DNA of 64,000 nt, from NCBI RefSeq assembly GCF_011386835.1, contig NC_088809.1, positions 6,802,001 through 6,866,000 on the forward strand. The letters are read 5' to 3'. Both the position numbers and the translations under genes were made by a program. A model generated the notes under the pieces. The model was not told the origin of the DNA. It was given only the letters and a program-made list of their open reading frames with translations, and did not search any database. Source of the DNA: Chrysemys picta bellii (Eukaryota > Chordata > Testudines > Emydidae). Shown here piece by piece: positions 32,101-39,500 of this stretch (within the stretch, counting starts at the first letter, position 1; every line of letters begins with the position of its first letter).

Positions 32101-33512
32101 GGCAGTAAACTAGCATACCAAATGCCCATTTCCAGTCATTTTGAAGTATTCAGCATTTGAACTGGTCTTCTCTACCCCCTTTCTAAATATTGCTTTGTGG
32201 AATTATTTTGTGAGGAAATATTGTCTGGTGTCTTTACCAAATCTTAGTATCCCAATCGTGAAATGAACTCAATATTACAGGTTAAAAAAAAAATACTTCC
32301 AGTAATTCATTGTAAATTATCTTAACTCTTAGATTCAGAAACTTGGAAGTTGTATTGCAGATCCGAGTAACCGTGAGACCTCAGGAAATATTGTGTGCAC
32401 AGAGTTTCACCTTGACAAGACCAAAGACACCCATGCTGAAAGCTGCTGTAACTCAGAAAAAAATGGGCAGCAGCTGCCTTGGTTTGACCACAGGAAAAAT
32501 GTGTCACAGTTTGCAGAATCTACAGAAACCTCACTTGTTCCTGATTCTGGAAAAGGTGCCAAGAGCTTAGTGGAACTCCTTGTAAGTAACAGTTTATTTG
32601 AAGGCATAGGTTTGTAGCCTGCTGCTTTGAATCTTTAGTGTTAGGGATAGGTTCTGAGGAATTCAGAATCTGTATGTGGTATGTTAAGACTTGGTACAGT
32701 GAAGAGGTAGTTGAAGATACTCCTCATACCTTGCTCCTCGTGTTTTGTGTTTTCTGGTTGATTTATGGTGAAATGTTGGTGAGACAGCCTTATAGGAGAT
32801 TTGTCATTCTAATTTTTGAGTAAGAGTTGTCAGTGGAATTGGAATAATAGTGATAGAATGGCAATCTTGTAATGAAGATGTGTGCACCATCTGTGCTCTT
32901 GTGTAGCATGCGAGTGCCAGCACAGATTTTCTCAGACATTTTTTCCCCCCATTGATAAGCATCTCTCCATATTTTGAAAGTTCCATATTACTGCCATGAT
33001 CTTTCACTTTAGAGTGTTGTTCTGTTTTCAGGTGAAACTGCTGCTGCTTAATTTTGCCAGACTACTTCTGACACAGCGTGTAGCAAATCATTGTGAATCA
33101 AACCCAGATCACTGGGCTAGCTAGTTAGGACTTGTGTGTTGTCACCGTGTGACAATTTATTCTTTGTTCAGAGCGACTGCAGACTTTGAACAACACAATA
33201 CATAGGTATGAAACTTGAACTGGAGACACTAATTTGTAAAATGACAGGGAATGTGCAATGTTGGAAGAGCAACATTCATGTTTTTAACTACCTTTTTTCC
33301 CTTTGTAGGATGAATCTGAATGCACTTCTGATGAGGAAATCTTTATCTCACAAGACGAAATACAGTCATTTATGGCAAACAACAAGTCTTTTTACAGCAA
33401 TAGAGAACAGTACCGACAGCATCTGAAGGAGAAATTTAATAAATACTGCCGCTTAAATGATCACAAGAGGCCCATTTGTAGTGGTTGGTTGACAACGGCT
33501 GGAGCGAACTAA
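8100..33512 (+). CDS. GGNBP2: Gametogenetin-binding protein 2, full gene from start to stop codon
   Basis: Coding exons join as 8100-8192, 15665-15745, 17748-18001, 18829-18927, 24730-24843, 26682-26885, 28030-28204, 29837-30031, 31019-31169, 31381-31506, 31601-31743, 32333-32581 and 33309-33512. The sum is 2088 bases, 695 residues plus stop; I recall 697 for human. The family is known to bind gametogenetin and is implicated in spermatogenesis, placental development and growth control. Visible parts are CxxC at residues 89-92, a cysteine-rich block from 216 to 263 (CTDC, LRCCPHERHIHVCC), a basic stretch near 369-384 (KQEKKRQKRKNRRKNK) that fits a nuclear signal, a lysine run at 533-538, and an LxxLL motif (LVELL) at 624-628. 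The protein ends CSGWLTTAGAN. All junctions are GT-AG and phases agree. Compared with recalled human sequence, two residues are missing at the exon 11 end. Intron 4 holds a possible extra exon. Confidence 0.97.
8870..9470 (-). mobile_element. CR1 LINE 3' fragment
   Basis: Read on the minus strand this matches the recalled 3' part of reptile CR1. On the plus strand the order of landmarks is CTATAGAGGAAGTGTCTTC, GTGTAAAAAGTTTCCTTTTA, TCTGAACTAAATAGTTCAG, CCTCTAGACCTCTTCTA and GACCAAAACGAAATACAGAC. No intact frame remains. A related shorter fragment lies at 26290-26460. Confidence 0.65.
9538..9623. mobile_element. Fold-back insertion of a Penelope-like element end
   Basis: The unit begins AAAAAGAACAGGAGTACTTG, reaches GGCACCTTAGAGAG, then turns back as GTACTCCTGTTCTTTTTGTG and continues to CTAACACGGCTGCTACTCTG. 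It is flanked by a perfect 13-base direct repeat, CCTTCTTATTTTA, at 9525-9537 and 9624-9636. It is the mirror arrangement of the unit at 5710-5865: here the longer arm is on the right. Confidence 0.82.
10444..10912 (-). mobile_element. Penelope-like element fragment, endonuclease end
   Basis: On the minus strand a broken frame reads EHFNLSGHSVTDLKVAILQQ, then a KNRLQRETAE block and an ICKLDTINLGLNRD-like segment ending at a stop. This is the region after the GIY-YIG core in Penelope-like elements of the Neptune type, as I recall them. The same blocks occur at 15048-15366. The non-coding tail continues toward 10444. The copy is truncated and has stops, so it is inactive. Confidence 0.7.
11150..11230 (+). 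repeat. L3/CR1-like tail fragment
   Basis: The stretch contains AGTAGCGCCTACAGGCC and CAGGCACTGTACAAACATAG, words typical of old CR1/L3 tails in amniotes. Similar words recur at 46866 and 55715. Confidence 0.45.
11268..12300. repeat. LTR-like or other unassigned repeat with internal tandem duplications
   Basis: The left border TGTTATGGACCACAGGGG starts with TG. Inside are 3.5 copies of a 13-base unit (GCTTGGGTTCGTA type) at about 11474-11519 and a 46-base-period duplication of ATGGCAAACAGTGAACAGAA at 12035 and 12081. Short internal duplications are common in LTRs. No matching flanking repeat or coding region was found, so this is a weak call; both strands have AATAAA words (minus near 11350, plus near 12250). 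Confidence 0.3.
14090..14402. mobile_element. hAT-type MITE with terminal inverted repeats and 8-base target duplication
   Basis: The element starts CAGGGGTCGGCAACCT and ends AGGTTGCCTACCCCTG, which are inverted repeats with one mismatch. The flanks are ATCAATTG at 14082-14089 and ATCTATTG at 14403-14410, an 8-base duplication with one change, the hallmark length of hAT transposons. There is no coding frame. Confidence 0.88.
14487..14827. repeat. hAT-like MITE, possibly with a nested insertion
   Basis: The left end GGGGTTCTCAACCTTTC and right end GGTTGAGAACCACTG are inverted repeats. The inside from about 14606 to 14760 is a separate G+C-rich block bounded by CAGGGCAATTTCCTGGGG and ACTGGCCCTG, which may be a second element inserted into the first. 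No clear target duplication was found. Confidence 0.55.
14849..15366 (-). mobile_element. Penelope-like element, 3' part with GIY-YIG endonuclease C-terminal region
   Basis: On the minus strand a frame from about 15366 reads ITGQSLPKRINGHKSDIRNG, then KHFNLPGHTIADVKVAILQQ, RLQRETAELQFICKFDTIR and GLNKDGEW. The RINGHKSDI and HFNLPGH blocks are those of the endonuclease of Penelope-like elements. After the stop a non-coding tail follows with CATTCACCCACGAAAGC, GTCTTTAAGGTGCCACAGG and GGCTACCCCTCTGATAC. The N-terminal part, including the reverse transcriptase, is missing (5' truncation). This copy links the short fold-back units elsewhere in the window to the same superfamily. Confidence 0.8.
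15665..15745 (+). CDS. GGNBP2: GGNBP2 coding exon 2
   Basis: This exon encodes residues 32-58, MVMEFPDNVLNLDGHQNNGA to LKQFIQ. The acceptor is a long T run ending TTTAG at 15663-15664 and the donor is CAG|GTAAGA at 15746. Both junctions are phase 0. Confidence 0.96.
15746..17747 (+). other. GGNBP2: GGNBP2 intron between coding exons 2 and 3
   Basis: It contains a MITE at 16103-16329. The 17217-17580 stretch is unassigned and ends in a C/T-rich run with a poly-G stretch. The intron ends in a (CT) run at 17729-17745 that serves as the polypyrimidine tract. No other gene was seen. Confidence 0.8.
16103..16329. mobile_element. Non-autonomous DNA transposon with CAGGGCCAGCTC ends
   Basis: The left end CAGGGCCAGCTCCAGG and right end AGAGCTGGCCCTG are inverted repeats. 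The inside holds two copies of a GCAGTTCGGGCGACAG unit (about 16195 and 16238). Flanks ATTTTAAT (16095-16102) and ATTTTTAA (16330-16337) are a likely 8-base target duplication differing by a one-base shift, which would fit a hAT-type element. Confidence 0.75.
17748..18001 (+). CDS. GGNBP2: GGNBP2 coding exon 3
   Basis: This exon encodes residues 59-143, from RHSMLKQQDLNIAMMVTSRE to LYTLFYVHG, and contains the CVGC motif at residues 89-92. The last glycine codon is split GG|G. The donor is GG|GTAAGT at 18002. Confidence 0.96.
18829..18927 (+). CDS. GGNBP2: GGNBP2 coding exon 4
   Basis: This exon encodes residues 143-176, SKLNNMIDAIPKSKKNKRCQ to KPKPLG, with a short basic stretch. It opens by completing the split glycine codon and ends in phase 2 at donor GG|GTAAGT (18928). 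Confidence 0.95.
20797..20945 (+). repeat. L3/CR1-like tail
   Basis: The stretch contains TTGGTACAGTACCTAGCACT and CTTGGTTGGCCCCTAGGCAC before an A/T-rich end, a word order shared with 61198-61330. It is an old LINE tail by recalled consensus. Confidence 0.6.
21480..21600. repeat. MITE remnant with GGTCTACACTAC end
   Basis: It begins GCCTGGGTCTACACTACAC and contains TTGAGCAAGGCAGTTATACC. It resembles elements at 5949 and 23599, but only one end is clear. Confidence 0.35.
21600..22098 (+). mobile_element. CR1 LINE 3' end
   Basis: Landmarks in order are CAGGAAGGAATTTTCCCTAG, GTCAGACTGGCAGAGACCCT, GTAATGTGCAGGAGGTCAG and GATGGTCCCTTCTGGCCTTA, ending at ACTATGAGAATG. A T-rich run with (TTTTTTG) units at about 21842-21880 interrupts it. 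This is the recalled 3' UTR of a turtle CR1 subfamily; no coding part remains. Confidence 0.7.
22222..22245. repeat. (ATT)n microsatellite
   Basis: About eight units of a TTA/ATT repeat follow the CR1 fragment by roughly 120 bases. Confidence 0.85.
22325..22527. mobile_element. Fold-back insertion of a Penelope-like element end with internal inversion
   Basis: The left arm reads AAAAAGCAACAGAGTTCCGT to GGAGCATAAGCTTTCGTGGG and TTCGTCAGTTGCATGA. The right arm returns as CACCCACGAAAGCTTATGCT to GTGCCAGAGGACTCTT. The end of the right arm (GGCTACCCCTCTGATAC) is interrupted by AGTCTGGATCTGTAAAAAGC in the opposite orientation to its arm, a local inversion. The whole is flanked by a perfect 15-base direct repeat TAAAATTGATACTGT at 22310-22324 and 22528-22542. 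Confidence 0.85.
22898..22926. repeat. (TTTA)n microsatellite
   Basis: About seven TTTA units are followed by TATA and (CTAT) units up to about 22947. Confidence 0.85.
23599..23853. repeat. MITE with CTACAC / GTGTAG ends
   Basis: The left end GGCCTGGTCTACACCTAAAA and the right end TTGTGTAGTGTTGACATACC are imperfect inverted repeats. The inside has TCTGTTGACATAGTTACCGC and a GAGCGGCATAGCTGCAGC block. No target duplication was identified. Confidence 0.5.
24495..24620 (+). CDS. GGNBP2: Candidate cassette exon of GGNBP2 (42 codons)
   Basis: A pyrimidine-rich tract ending CTACAG (24489-24494) precedes 126 open bases that end in CCAG|GTAAAA. Entered in phase 2 from exon 4, it completes a glycine codon and reads EGSNSTLSTEKLGADKKNSE, then a DNRKESKCRITFHYGPFQG block and AA. 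Its final AG joins the G of the next exon to give arginine, so both junctions keep frame. It contains no stop and no repeat. Without it the protein has 695 residues, near the recalled human 697, so it is not needed for the standard form. It may be an alternative exon or a decayed or chance one. Confidence 0.5.
24730..24843 (+). CDS. GGNBP2: GGNBP2 coding exon 5
   Basis: This exon encodes residues 176-214, GCWMDVWELMSQECRDEVVL to LETYLRKH and part of R214. The acceptor is TTTCTGCAG and the donor CACAG|GTAAGT at 24844. Both junctions are phase 2. Confidence 0.96.
25379..25522 (-). repeat. Turtle-type tRNA SINE with CR1 tail
   Basis: On the minus strand it has the head GGATAGCTCAGTGGTTTGAG, the box B GTTGTGAGCTCAATCC and the shared tail ending AGGAGATAGGTATATCTCC. 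Part of the tail is deleted compared with 55379-55566, so this copy is shorter. Confidence 0.85.
26290..26460 (-). repeat. CR1-like fragment
   Basis: Words GGCTTAGACCAGTGATTCAC, TAGAGGAAGTTTCTTCCTAA and TTTATGTCCTGAAGTATGAA recall the region also seen at 8950-9060. The strand is taken from that related copy. Confidence 0.45.
26682..26885 (+). CDS. GGNBP2: GGNBP2 coding exon 6, cysteine-rich block
   Basis: This exon encodes residues 214-282 and holds nine cysteines within residues 216-263 (CTDC, LDCSKEKGYC, LRCCPHERHIHVCC), a pattern that suggests metal binding, although no standard zinc-finger type is obvious. It ends EPEFAGG in phase 2 at donor GG|GTATGA. Confidence 0.96.
26886..28029 (+). 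other. GGNBP2: GGNBP2 intron after coding exon 6
   Basis: A/T-rich sequence with no recognised repeat, RNA gene or exon. The acceptor is TTGTTCCAG at 28028-28029. Confidence 0.7.
28030..28204 (+). CDS. GGNBP2: GGNBP2 coding exon 7
   Basis: This exon encodes residues 282-340, RRERHAKTIDIAQEEVLTCL to DALRKSFE, a predicted helical stretch. It ends in phase 0 at GAG|GTAAAA. Confidence 0.96.
28205..29836 (+). other. GGNBP2: GGNBP2 intron after coding exon 7
   Basis: Mostly A/T-rich with a T run at about 29138-29155. A short remnant at 29160-29260 (CTGTCTACATGGGCAAGTTA and GACTGGTATAACG) recalls the CTACAC-ended MITEs. Nothing else was recognised. Confidence 0.65.
29837..30031 (+). CDS. GGNBP2: GGNBP2 coding exon 8, basic region
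   Basis: This exon encodes residues 341-405. An acidic heptad-like helix (LEQLCEEFSEEERVRELKQE) runs into the basic EKKRQKRKNRRKNK stretch at 371-384, the best candidate nuclear signal. Both junctions are phase 0, with donor AAG|GTAAAT. Confidence 0.96.
30032..31018 (+). other. GGNBP2: GGNBP2 intron after coding exon 8
   Basis: It contains one MITE (30441-30686) and several T or A runs at about 30140-30215 and 30350. No other feature was recognised. Confidence 0.75.
30441..30686. mobile_element. hAT-like MITE with CAGGGTATGTCTACACT end
   Basis: The left end CAGGGTATGTCTACACTTCA plus ATTAAACAC is matched by the right end TTTAATTGCAGTGTAGCCAT plus ACC in inverse orientation; the last bases at the right are mutated. 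The inside has a palindromic core around GGGCTTGTGCCCAAGCCC. Flanking TAAGGAGACT and TAAAGTACT are similar but not a proven duplication. Confidence 0.75.
31019..31169 (+). CDS. GGNBP2: GGNBP2 coding exon 9
   Basis: This exon encodes residues 406-456, ENSDFMDNSCKACGSTEDTS to GSPKIKK, with CKAC and a CTC motif. It ends in phase 1 at donor AAAG|GTATGT. Confidence 0.95.
31381..31506 (+). CDS. GGNBP2: GGNBP2 coding exon 10
   Basis: This exon encodes residues 456-498, GLSPHCNGSDCGYSSSMEGS to CNHDEN, rich in serine, glycine and acidic residues. Acceptor TTTCATCTCAG and donor AATG|GTAGGT; both junctions are phase 1. Confidence 0.95.
31601..31743 (+). CDS. GGNBP2: GGNBP2 coding exon 11, lysine run
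   Basis: This exon encodes residues 498-545, GDESCVHRCEDKEEDGDSCV to KGKNKKKKKKSKTLNEH. Compared with the human protein as I recall it, two residues are absent near the end, which accounts for 695 against 697 residues. Donor CAT|GTAAGG, phase 0. Confidence 0.94.
32333..32581 (+). CDS. GGNBP2: GGNBP2 coding exon 12
   Basis: This exon encodes residues 546-628, IQKLGSCIADPSNRETSGNI to GKGAKSLVELL. It is the least conserved part compared with recalled human sequence, but has the LxxLL motif (LVELL, 624-628) at its end. Donor CTT|GTAAGT, phase 0. Confidence 0.95.
33309..33512 (+). CDS. GGNBP2: GGNBP2 coding exon 13 and stop
   Basis: This exon encodes residues 629-695, from DESECTSDEEIFISQDEIQS to CSGWLTTAGAN, with the TAA stop at 33510-33512. 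The acceptor is CCCTTTGTAG. The block is almost identical to recalled mammalian sequence. Confidence 0.97.
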   Translation, partial: DESECTSDEEIFISQDEIQSFMANNKSFYSNREQYRQHLKEKFNKYCRLNDHKRPICSGWLTTAGAN

Positions 33513-33985
33513 ATACAATAAAATAGCTCTGTCTTTCATTGAAATCCTCAAGATGACTACTGCGCCTTCTCTTTCAAAAACTTAATTTAGTGACCTTATG
33601 GCAAAATTTTTATCTTAAAATCAATGTGATTCTTTCTTTTTTTCTTTTCTTTTCTTTTTCTTTTTTTTTCCGGTGGGGAGATTGGTGGAAGTGATTTCAT
33701 TAATTTTGATCTTTCTTCAGGCTTGTTTCTTTAGTTGAGTAGCTGTGCAAGCCTCTCTTATAATTTATGCCATCTCTTTTCATTACATGTTTCTCTTACT
33801 GTGAGACTTACAAAAAGCAACCTAGTGGCAAAGTAATGTTGTACCTATAATTCTGTACAGAATGACAATGAGCTGAATATAAGATTTTACAAATAGACAT
33901 CCATTTGCAAAATGTTTTGGATGTAATATGTTAAAGCGCAATGTGCAAAATTTAAATAAAGAATATTTATTAATATGCATAGTAA
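33513..33985 (+). other. GGNBP2: GGNBP2 3' untranslated region
   Basis: A/T-rich sequence after the stop, with a T/C-rich run at 33634-33670 and the signal AATAAA at 33955-33960. An earlier AATAAA at 33517-33522 is only a few bases past the stop and unlikely to be the main signal. Confidence 0.65.
33955..33960 (+). promoter_or_regulatory. GGNBP2: Candidate polyadenylation signal of GGNBP2
   Basis: AATAAA lies about 440 bases after the stop, followed by A/T-rich and then GT-containing sequence. Confidence 0.6.
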
Positions 33986-35355
33986 AAGTTGGTTTAGATG
34001 TTTCTACTTTTCATAACATTGTGGATATAAGTATTACCAAGTCTTTTCAGTGCAGCTAAACTACTGTACCATCAGTCCCTGTTTGTAGGTTTTGATAGCA
34101 GAACTGAGCTGAGTTGACCTACAACCCTTTTTCCATACAAACTGATTCAGTGCTATGTCTGAAAGCCAACTCATTAGCTTCCCCAAGACAAATGCTGGTA
34201 CTGATGAGTAGTATCCCAGCGTCTCTTCCTTATTTCCCTCCTTCCCTCACAAAACAGACTGGAAGCTTCATTTGAACAAATGAAAAGCAGACAGTATTTC
34301 AACACACCTGGAAGGTTGCTTACTGGAGTGGTGGGTGTCTTGGCTGGTGGAAGCCTGGAAGATGGTTTTGAGTAGGTGAATATGGGTGCTTTTGTACAAA
34401 TGTACATTCAGCCTTGGTTAGTTTAAAAATACAGTAACATATAATGTTTCAGCCTATTAATCTCACGGGATTATTTGTTCAGTACTGAGGGTAGGAGGGG
34501 TGGGAGATGTATACCAGCATGAAAAATAATTAGCCTTCTGATTCTAGGTAGACGTGGATTACACAGGTTGTGTGCAGTAGGCTAAATTCAGCTGGAGTAA
34601 ATTGGTACAACTGGCGTTAAAGTCGGAAACGATCCTCTTACTTTATGGCTGATTGTAGCCAGTTGTATCCTGCTTTTACCTTGTACTTCACTCAGAACTT
34701 GGTGTTAATGGCAGTGCATTTTCCAAAGACTGTATGCAGGCCATGGAATCATCCGTGTACTTCATGGGATGGGGCTATGGGAAGTAGCTTTTTTTTAAAA
34801 AAAAAAAAAACCAAAGTGCAGAAATTAATCAACATGCAAAACTCACATAAAATTAAAATACTTAGAGCAGAAGCTTCCACGTTTATATTTTATACAATGA
34901 AATTGGCTTGCACTCCACTGATTCAGTCTCACTTCATTTTTGTAGACCTATTTAAAAAACACTGATTTGATAAAATGTGGTGATCTTGAACATGTTCTTG
35001 CTTAATGTGGAAATAGTTCTTTTGCTGGTTAACTATATTTAGTAAGACTAAATCTCTGATGAAAAATACAGGTAGATCTCTGATCATGCTGCTGGCCTAC
35101 TAAGTAAGCAGGAAGGAACAATCTAATCAAAAAATATCCAAAACTTTCTGTAGCCAATAATCAAATTGCTTGTGACGCAACTACCTTTGCTAGGGAAGAG
35201 ATGCAAGTGATTACAGTGTCTTTACACATCTTTGAATTGAAGTCCTCTACCATAAAAGTTGATGGGTTTTGGATTGGCATAAAGTTTTTCTCTCTCGGCT
35301 TCCACCTCTTATTTCTGTTGATTAGAGACTTCAGAAATAGAGATGCCGTAGTCAT
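33986..35355. other. Intergenic DNA, nothing recognised
   Basis: Only short chance frames are present. A T/A junction run lies at 34790-34812 and a weak palindromic remnant with CTAAATTCAGCTGGAGTAAA at 34583. Confidence 0.5.
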
Positions 35356-35367
35356 CAGTAAGAGCAG

Positions 35368-35415
35368 CAGAGGGTCCTGTGGCACCTTTGAGACTAACAG
35401 AAGTACCACAGACCA
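35368..35415. mobile_element. Very short Penelope-like end insertion
   Basis: 48 bases reading CAGAGGGTCCTGTGGCACCT to TTGAGACTAACAGAAGT, then ACCACAGACCA, lie between perfect 12-base direct repeats CAGTAAGAGCAG at 35356-35367 and 35416-35427. The sequence matches the GGCACCTTAGAGACTAAC part of the longer copies. CTGTGGCAC and GTACCACAG at its two sides are again inverse, hinting at a tiny fold-back. Confidence 0.75.
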
Positions 35416-35859
35416 CAGTAAGAGCAGGTTGCCTCTCTTTGCCTTTACAAAGCAGGTTCATATGTCTGAAGTCTAGAGCAAAGCTGCATTTTTTTTGGCT
35501 GGAATGGGAACAGGCTGGGAGGGAATCTTTTCTTGCCTTAGTTCCTTTCACTCATTAAAAGTAAAATACTAATGTATAACTTAAATATAGTAAAAATATC
35601 ACTTTCAAGCATAGCCAAACCACATAGCTGAATGCAACTGTTTTATGCAAGTACAAAGAAATAGCTAATTAAGACTGACTTCTCTGTGACTACTGAAACC
35701 ATTTTTGTGGATCATCTGTTTGACTTGTAACATGGGAGTGTTAAATCAGTTATTTCACAACAGCAACATGGTACATGTGAGGTGGGTTAAAAACTGGCCA
35801 CGGATGAGTCTTAATGGAATGGTAAATAGGGAATCTTCATTGTCAGTTATTTCTATTAG

Positions 35860-36030
35860 GGTCCCATTTTCTACTAGTAATTTGTTCTAGGCCCTATGCT
35901 ATTTAACACTTATTAATAACCTGAAAGAAAACAATCATTGATAAAGCTTGCAGATGACACAATTGGAGAAATGGTAAATAATGATGGATCACTGATACAG
36001 AACAACCTGGATCAGTTGGTAAATGGGGCA
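35860..36030 (+). pseudogene. Decayed LINE reverse transcriptase fragment
   Basis: Broken frames read LGPMLFNT and, after a stop and frame change, KLADDTIGEMVNNDG. These are the GPxLFN and ADD blocks of CR1-type reverse transcriptase; the two aspartates are part of the catalytic motif. The fragment is short and has stops. Confidence 0.55.
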
Positions 36031-36039
36031 CAAATGAAC

Positions 36040-36140
36040 AACCATAGAATCATAACGTAGGACTGAAAGGGACCTCAAGAAGTCAACTAATTCATCTGCC
36101 CACATGGAGACACAGAATTAAGTATACCTAGACAATGAAT
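36040..36140 (-). repeat. CR1 3' end fragment
   Basis: CATAGAATCATAACGTAGGA followed by GAAAGGGACCTCAAGAAGTC is the inverse of a CR1 terminus. It abuts the reverse transcriptase fragment, but on the opposite strand, so they are separate insertions or a rearranged copy. Confidence 0.65.
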
Positions 36141-36464
36141 TTTAACAACCCACTCTTCTTCCCTGCTACTGTGGAATCCTATAGTCTTGATTCTGTATTG
36201 GTGAAAGAAAAGGGTGGTTGACCATTCATTGCTTTTATATCCTCAGGTAGGGTGTGGGCATGCACGGCATATGTGCAGTCCCAAAAACAGTGCTCAATAA
36301 AAGAATCTGATCTCCTGCATGGAGAGGATGCTCACTTACAGCAGGATTCATACGGACAACACATCTTGAAGGATCACAGTTGTTATAAGTTTGTAAGTAA
36401 CCATTCTTTTATCAGGGCAACTGTGATTCATGTGCCTAAAGTTTGCAGTGTTGTTTATAGACAT

Positions 36465-36572
36465 GTTGGTACCAGATATCAGAGAGACAAGGTGGGTAAA
36501 GTAATCTTTTATTGGACCAACTTCTGTTGGTGAAAGAGACAAGCTTTTGAGCAACACAGCTCTTCATCAGCA
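36465..36572. repeat. Repeat of the GGACCAACTTCTGTTGG family, possibly Penelope-like
   Basis: The block CAAGGTGGGTAAAGTAATCT, TTTTATTGGACCAACTTCTG, AGAGACAAGCTTTTGAGC and AGCTCTTCATCAG is, as I recall, one of the most common turtle repeats. Its closing AAGCTTTTGAGC and TCTTCATCAG resemble AAGCTTTCGTGG and CTTCGTCAG of the Penelope-like tails, so a related origin is possible. Confidence 0.5.
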
Positions 36573-36574
36573 TA

Positions 36575-39500
36575 CAATGTAACAATTATCTAGAACTCCA
36601 ACTATCTGAAACCTGGTCATGTTCCTTTGACATCTATTTGATGGAGTTTACAATATAATTAATTGCATGAAAAATTCCATTATTAACCAAAACTTGTAGT
36701 TAGGCAGACTCCGTCTCCCTTACCCCAGAATTTGAATAATCAAGTTTGTAATGTAGAATTATTTGGATAGAGCATTCTACACATCAAGGACTTGCAGAGG
36801 TGGGCTGTAAGAAAATAGATGCTTGCCTTTTTTATGGAGGGCTATATAAAGGGAAAGGGACAATACGTCTGGAGAACAAAATGGACAGGATGTGTAGAGC
36901 TGAACAAATTTATTTTTTTTTGGTGTGGCCATTTTTGGTTCAGCTTCACCCAAAATAGACTTGGGGGGAGGGGGGGAGGGGCGTTACTTGATGAAATAAA
37001 AAACAGAGAAATTCATTTCAGGTTGAATTAAACATTTTGTTCAACCCAAACTAACTCTATTGTTCTGGGTTGAACAAAACCTCTCATTCAGCCCCAAAGG
37101 ATATATTTTTTGTTTTTGTATGTGCTGTGCTTTTTTGTTTTTAATCTAGATAAATGTCAAAACAAAACATTTCGAAAAGTCAAAACATTTCATTTAAAAA
37201 ATGTTGAAACATGACTTAGAAAACAATCATTTAAAAAAACCTTGAAACTATTCACGGAATTAGATGCAAATTTGTGAGTAATCTCATTCCTCTGGAAACT
37301 GCTTTTATTTTTATTTTTATTTTATTTTATTGGTGAATAAACTATTTGTCCAAAAAAGTTCACACTGCTCTAATAACATGCCCTTGTAAAAAGTGCCACC
37401 TTCTCTTTTTAGAGCACCTCCTTTGAAATAGTAAGAAATTAAATCTCTTAAGTTTTTTTTGTTTGTTGTTTTTTTTAAACCACTGTTTCAAGACTTCTGT
37501 TTTTTTTTTGGTATGTCAAATCCATTTTTTTTTTCCAGCTCCTTATTATGCGAAAAAAAGACAAACCAAAGGACTATGTGCACTTAGCACTAATGTCCAC
37601 TTGATGGCGCTTTTCTGGTTGCATGTTGCATTTGTTGAAAAACACTAAGGCTACTTCAGCTTTTCAGGGAAGAGAGCTCTTTTAGTCCTCTCAAATGAGC
37701 TAAAGAAGTGCTACTTTATATATAAATCTATATAACCCCCCCCCCCCCCCAATTTTTTTTTAAACTAGGTATCTTCATACTTCAGTGAAATGCTGCACAG
37801 CACTTATGACTCTTGGATGTTGCTATAGGATTTGTTTTCTACAGACTTCTATAATTTCATTCTTGTATGTTGAAAATGGAAATAAATTTTAAACCAATTA
37901 AAAAAAATTGAAGCCAAACAGGACTTTAGGATAGATAGTGAAGGTGGAAGGAAAGCATCTATTTCAAATCTGGTTGGTGTTTTTGTTTTGTTTTCAGTGG
38001 TCCCATAGCAGGTGGCTGCTCCTGATGATTTTGAACAGAAAGCTAAAGATTGTAGTTGGTAGATAAATCTTGAAGGGGAGTATTTGGGCATTTTATTTTC
38101 CTGCTTTGGAAAGGAGTAACACCAGATGGACTTGCTGAGTATTTCGTGTATTTGCTGGCAGGAAAATTTATCTATCTGCAAGAGAAGTTACATCCAGCAG
38201 GGGTGTGCAGGGTAGAAGAATTCTGTGGCGTTGTTAACTTCCCTCCACCGTTGCATGAATTCTGATCCGGGAGCATGGTCCATATATTTTCTTAATAAAC
38301 ATAGACCTGAAACCCTGAAAAATGATTACCCTCAGCCTAGAGGAAAGACAGACTTGCAGCTAAAATTTGACTCCGGTTCTAGTTTTTAGATCCTGTGCCC
38401 TGTATTGGGCCATCTATATCTAGCTGGACTATAAGTGCATGATTGATGTTGCTTTTGCAGAAATAACGTGTACCCATAGTGACTGAGAAATTACAGATTT
38501 TGACCTATAGACTTCTGCATACAATGACCCTGATACTAGTGTAGGGTCCTTGCCACATACTGAGTCATCAGTGTACTCCTAAAATATTTCTGCACTGCTG
38601 CTGAAGACGTTATCGTGATCATGGTTTTTAGTTTTATTTTATTGGAAGATCAGATTAGGAGTTGCAAGTGCTCAGCACCTTTCAAATTCAGGCCCTTCAT
38701 CTGTGTATTTATTGTCTTTAGGTTAAAATTACTTGCCCATTTATTTGCATCTAGTTTTCTAATTTAAGACTTGTCCATTTGTCTGGGACAAGAGTGTCCA
38801 GAGGATCTCTGCCTTCATGATTTCTAAAATGTGGTTGAGATCATAACACTCCTATTTTTCCAAACGTTGTGTAACATGGTATGTGGTCTGACAGACCACC
38901 TTTCTTCTTCTTTCATAAAATCAAATATCCTGTCTTTTGTATCAGCTGTTTTTATTCAGCAGTTTCTTCCTAAGAATTTCTACAAATTATTAAAACATGA
39001 TCTTCATTTCTTATAAAGGAAGCTGACAGTTCTTGATTAAGCTTTGCTTATCCTGTGAACATTTTTCCCATTTGATCTTATGAAATATTTTCCCCCCAGA
39101 TTTTCTCACAACTGAAATTAATGAAAGTTTTCTGTAATACCCTACTGTCTCTGTCCCTGCATTTTACCTTTAAAATTATATGACCTAGGCCAGATGTTCC
39201 ACTGTTGAGTAGGACTATGCACTTGTTCTCTGCAAGAACCTGAATACACACAAATATATTTTTCAAGGCGATGATGGGGGAGAGAAGAAAGTTGCCTCTG
39301 GATGGCAGGAATTTATAGGGCTGACATAGGGCTTGTGGTGATTTGGCTCCATCAGTGGCTCCCGTAGGCCTATCAAAAAAGATCACACACAAACAACCAC
39401 CCCCACATGCACTAATATTAGACTGCCTTTTCCTAGTCTTCTGGGATGCTTCCTAAATTGAGTGAATTTGTAAAAATGTCTGAAAACTGCTTTTTCAACA

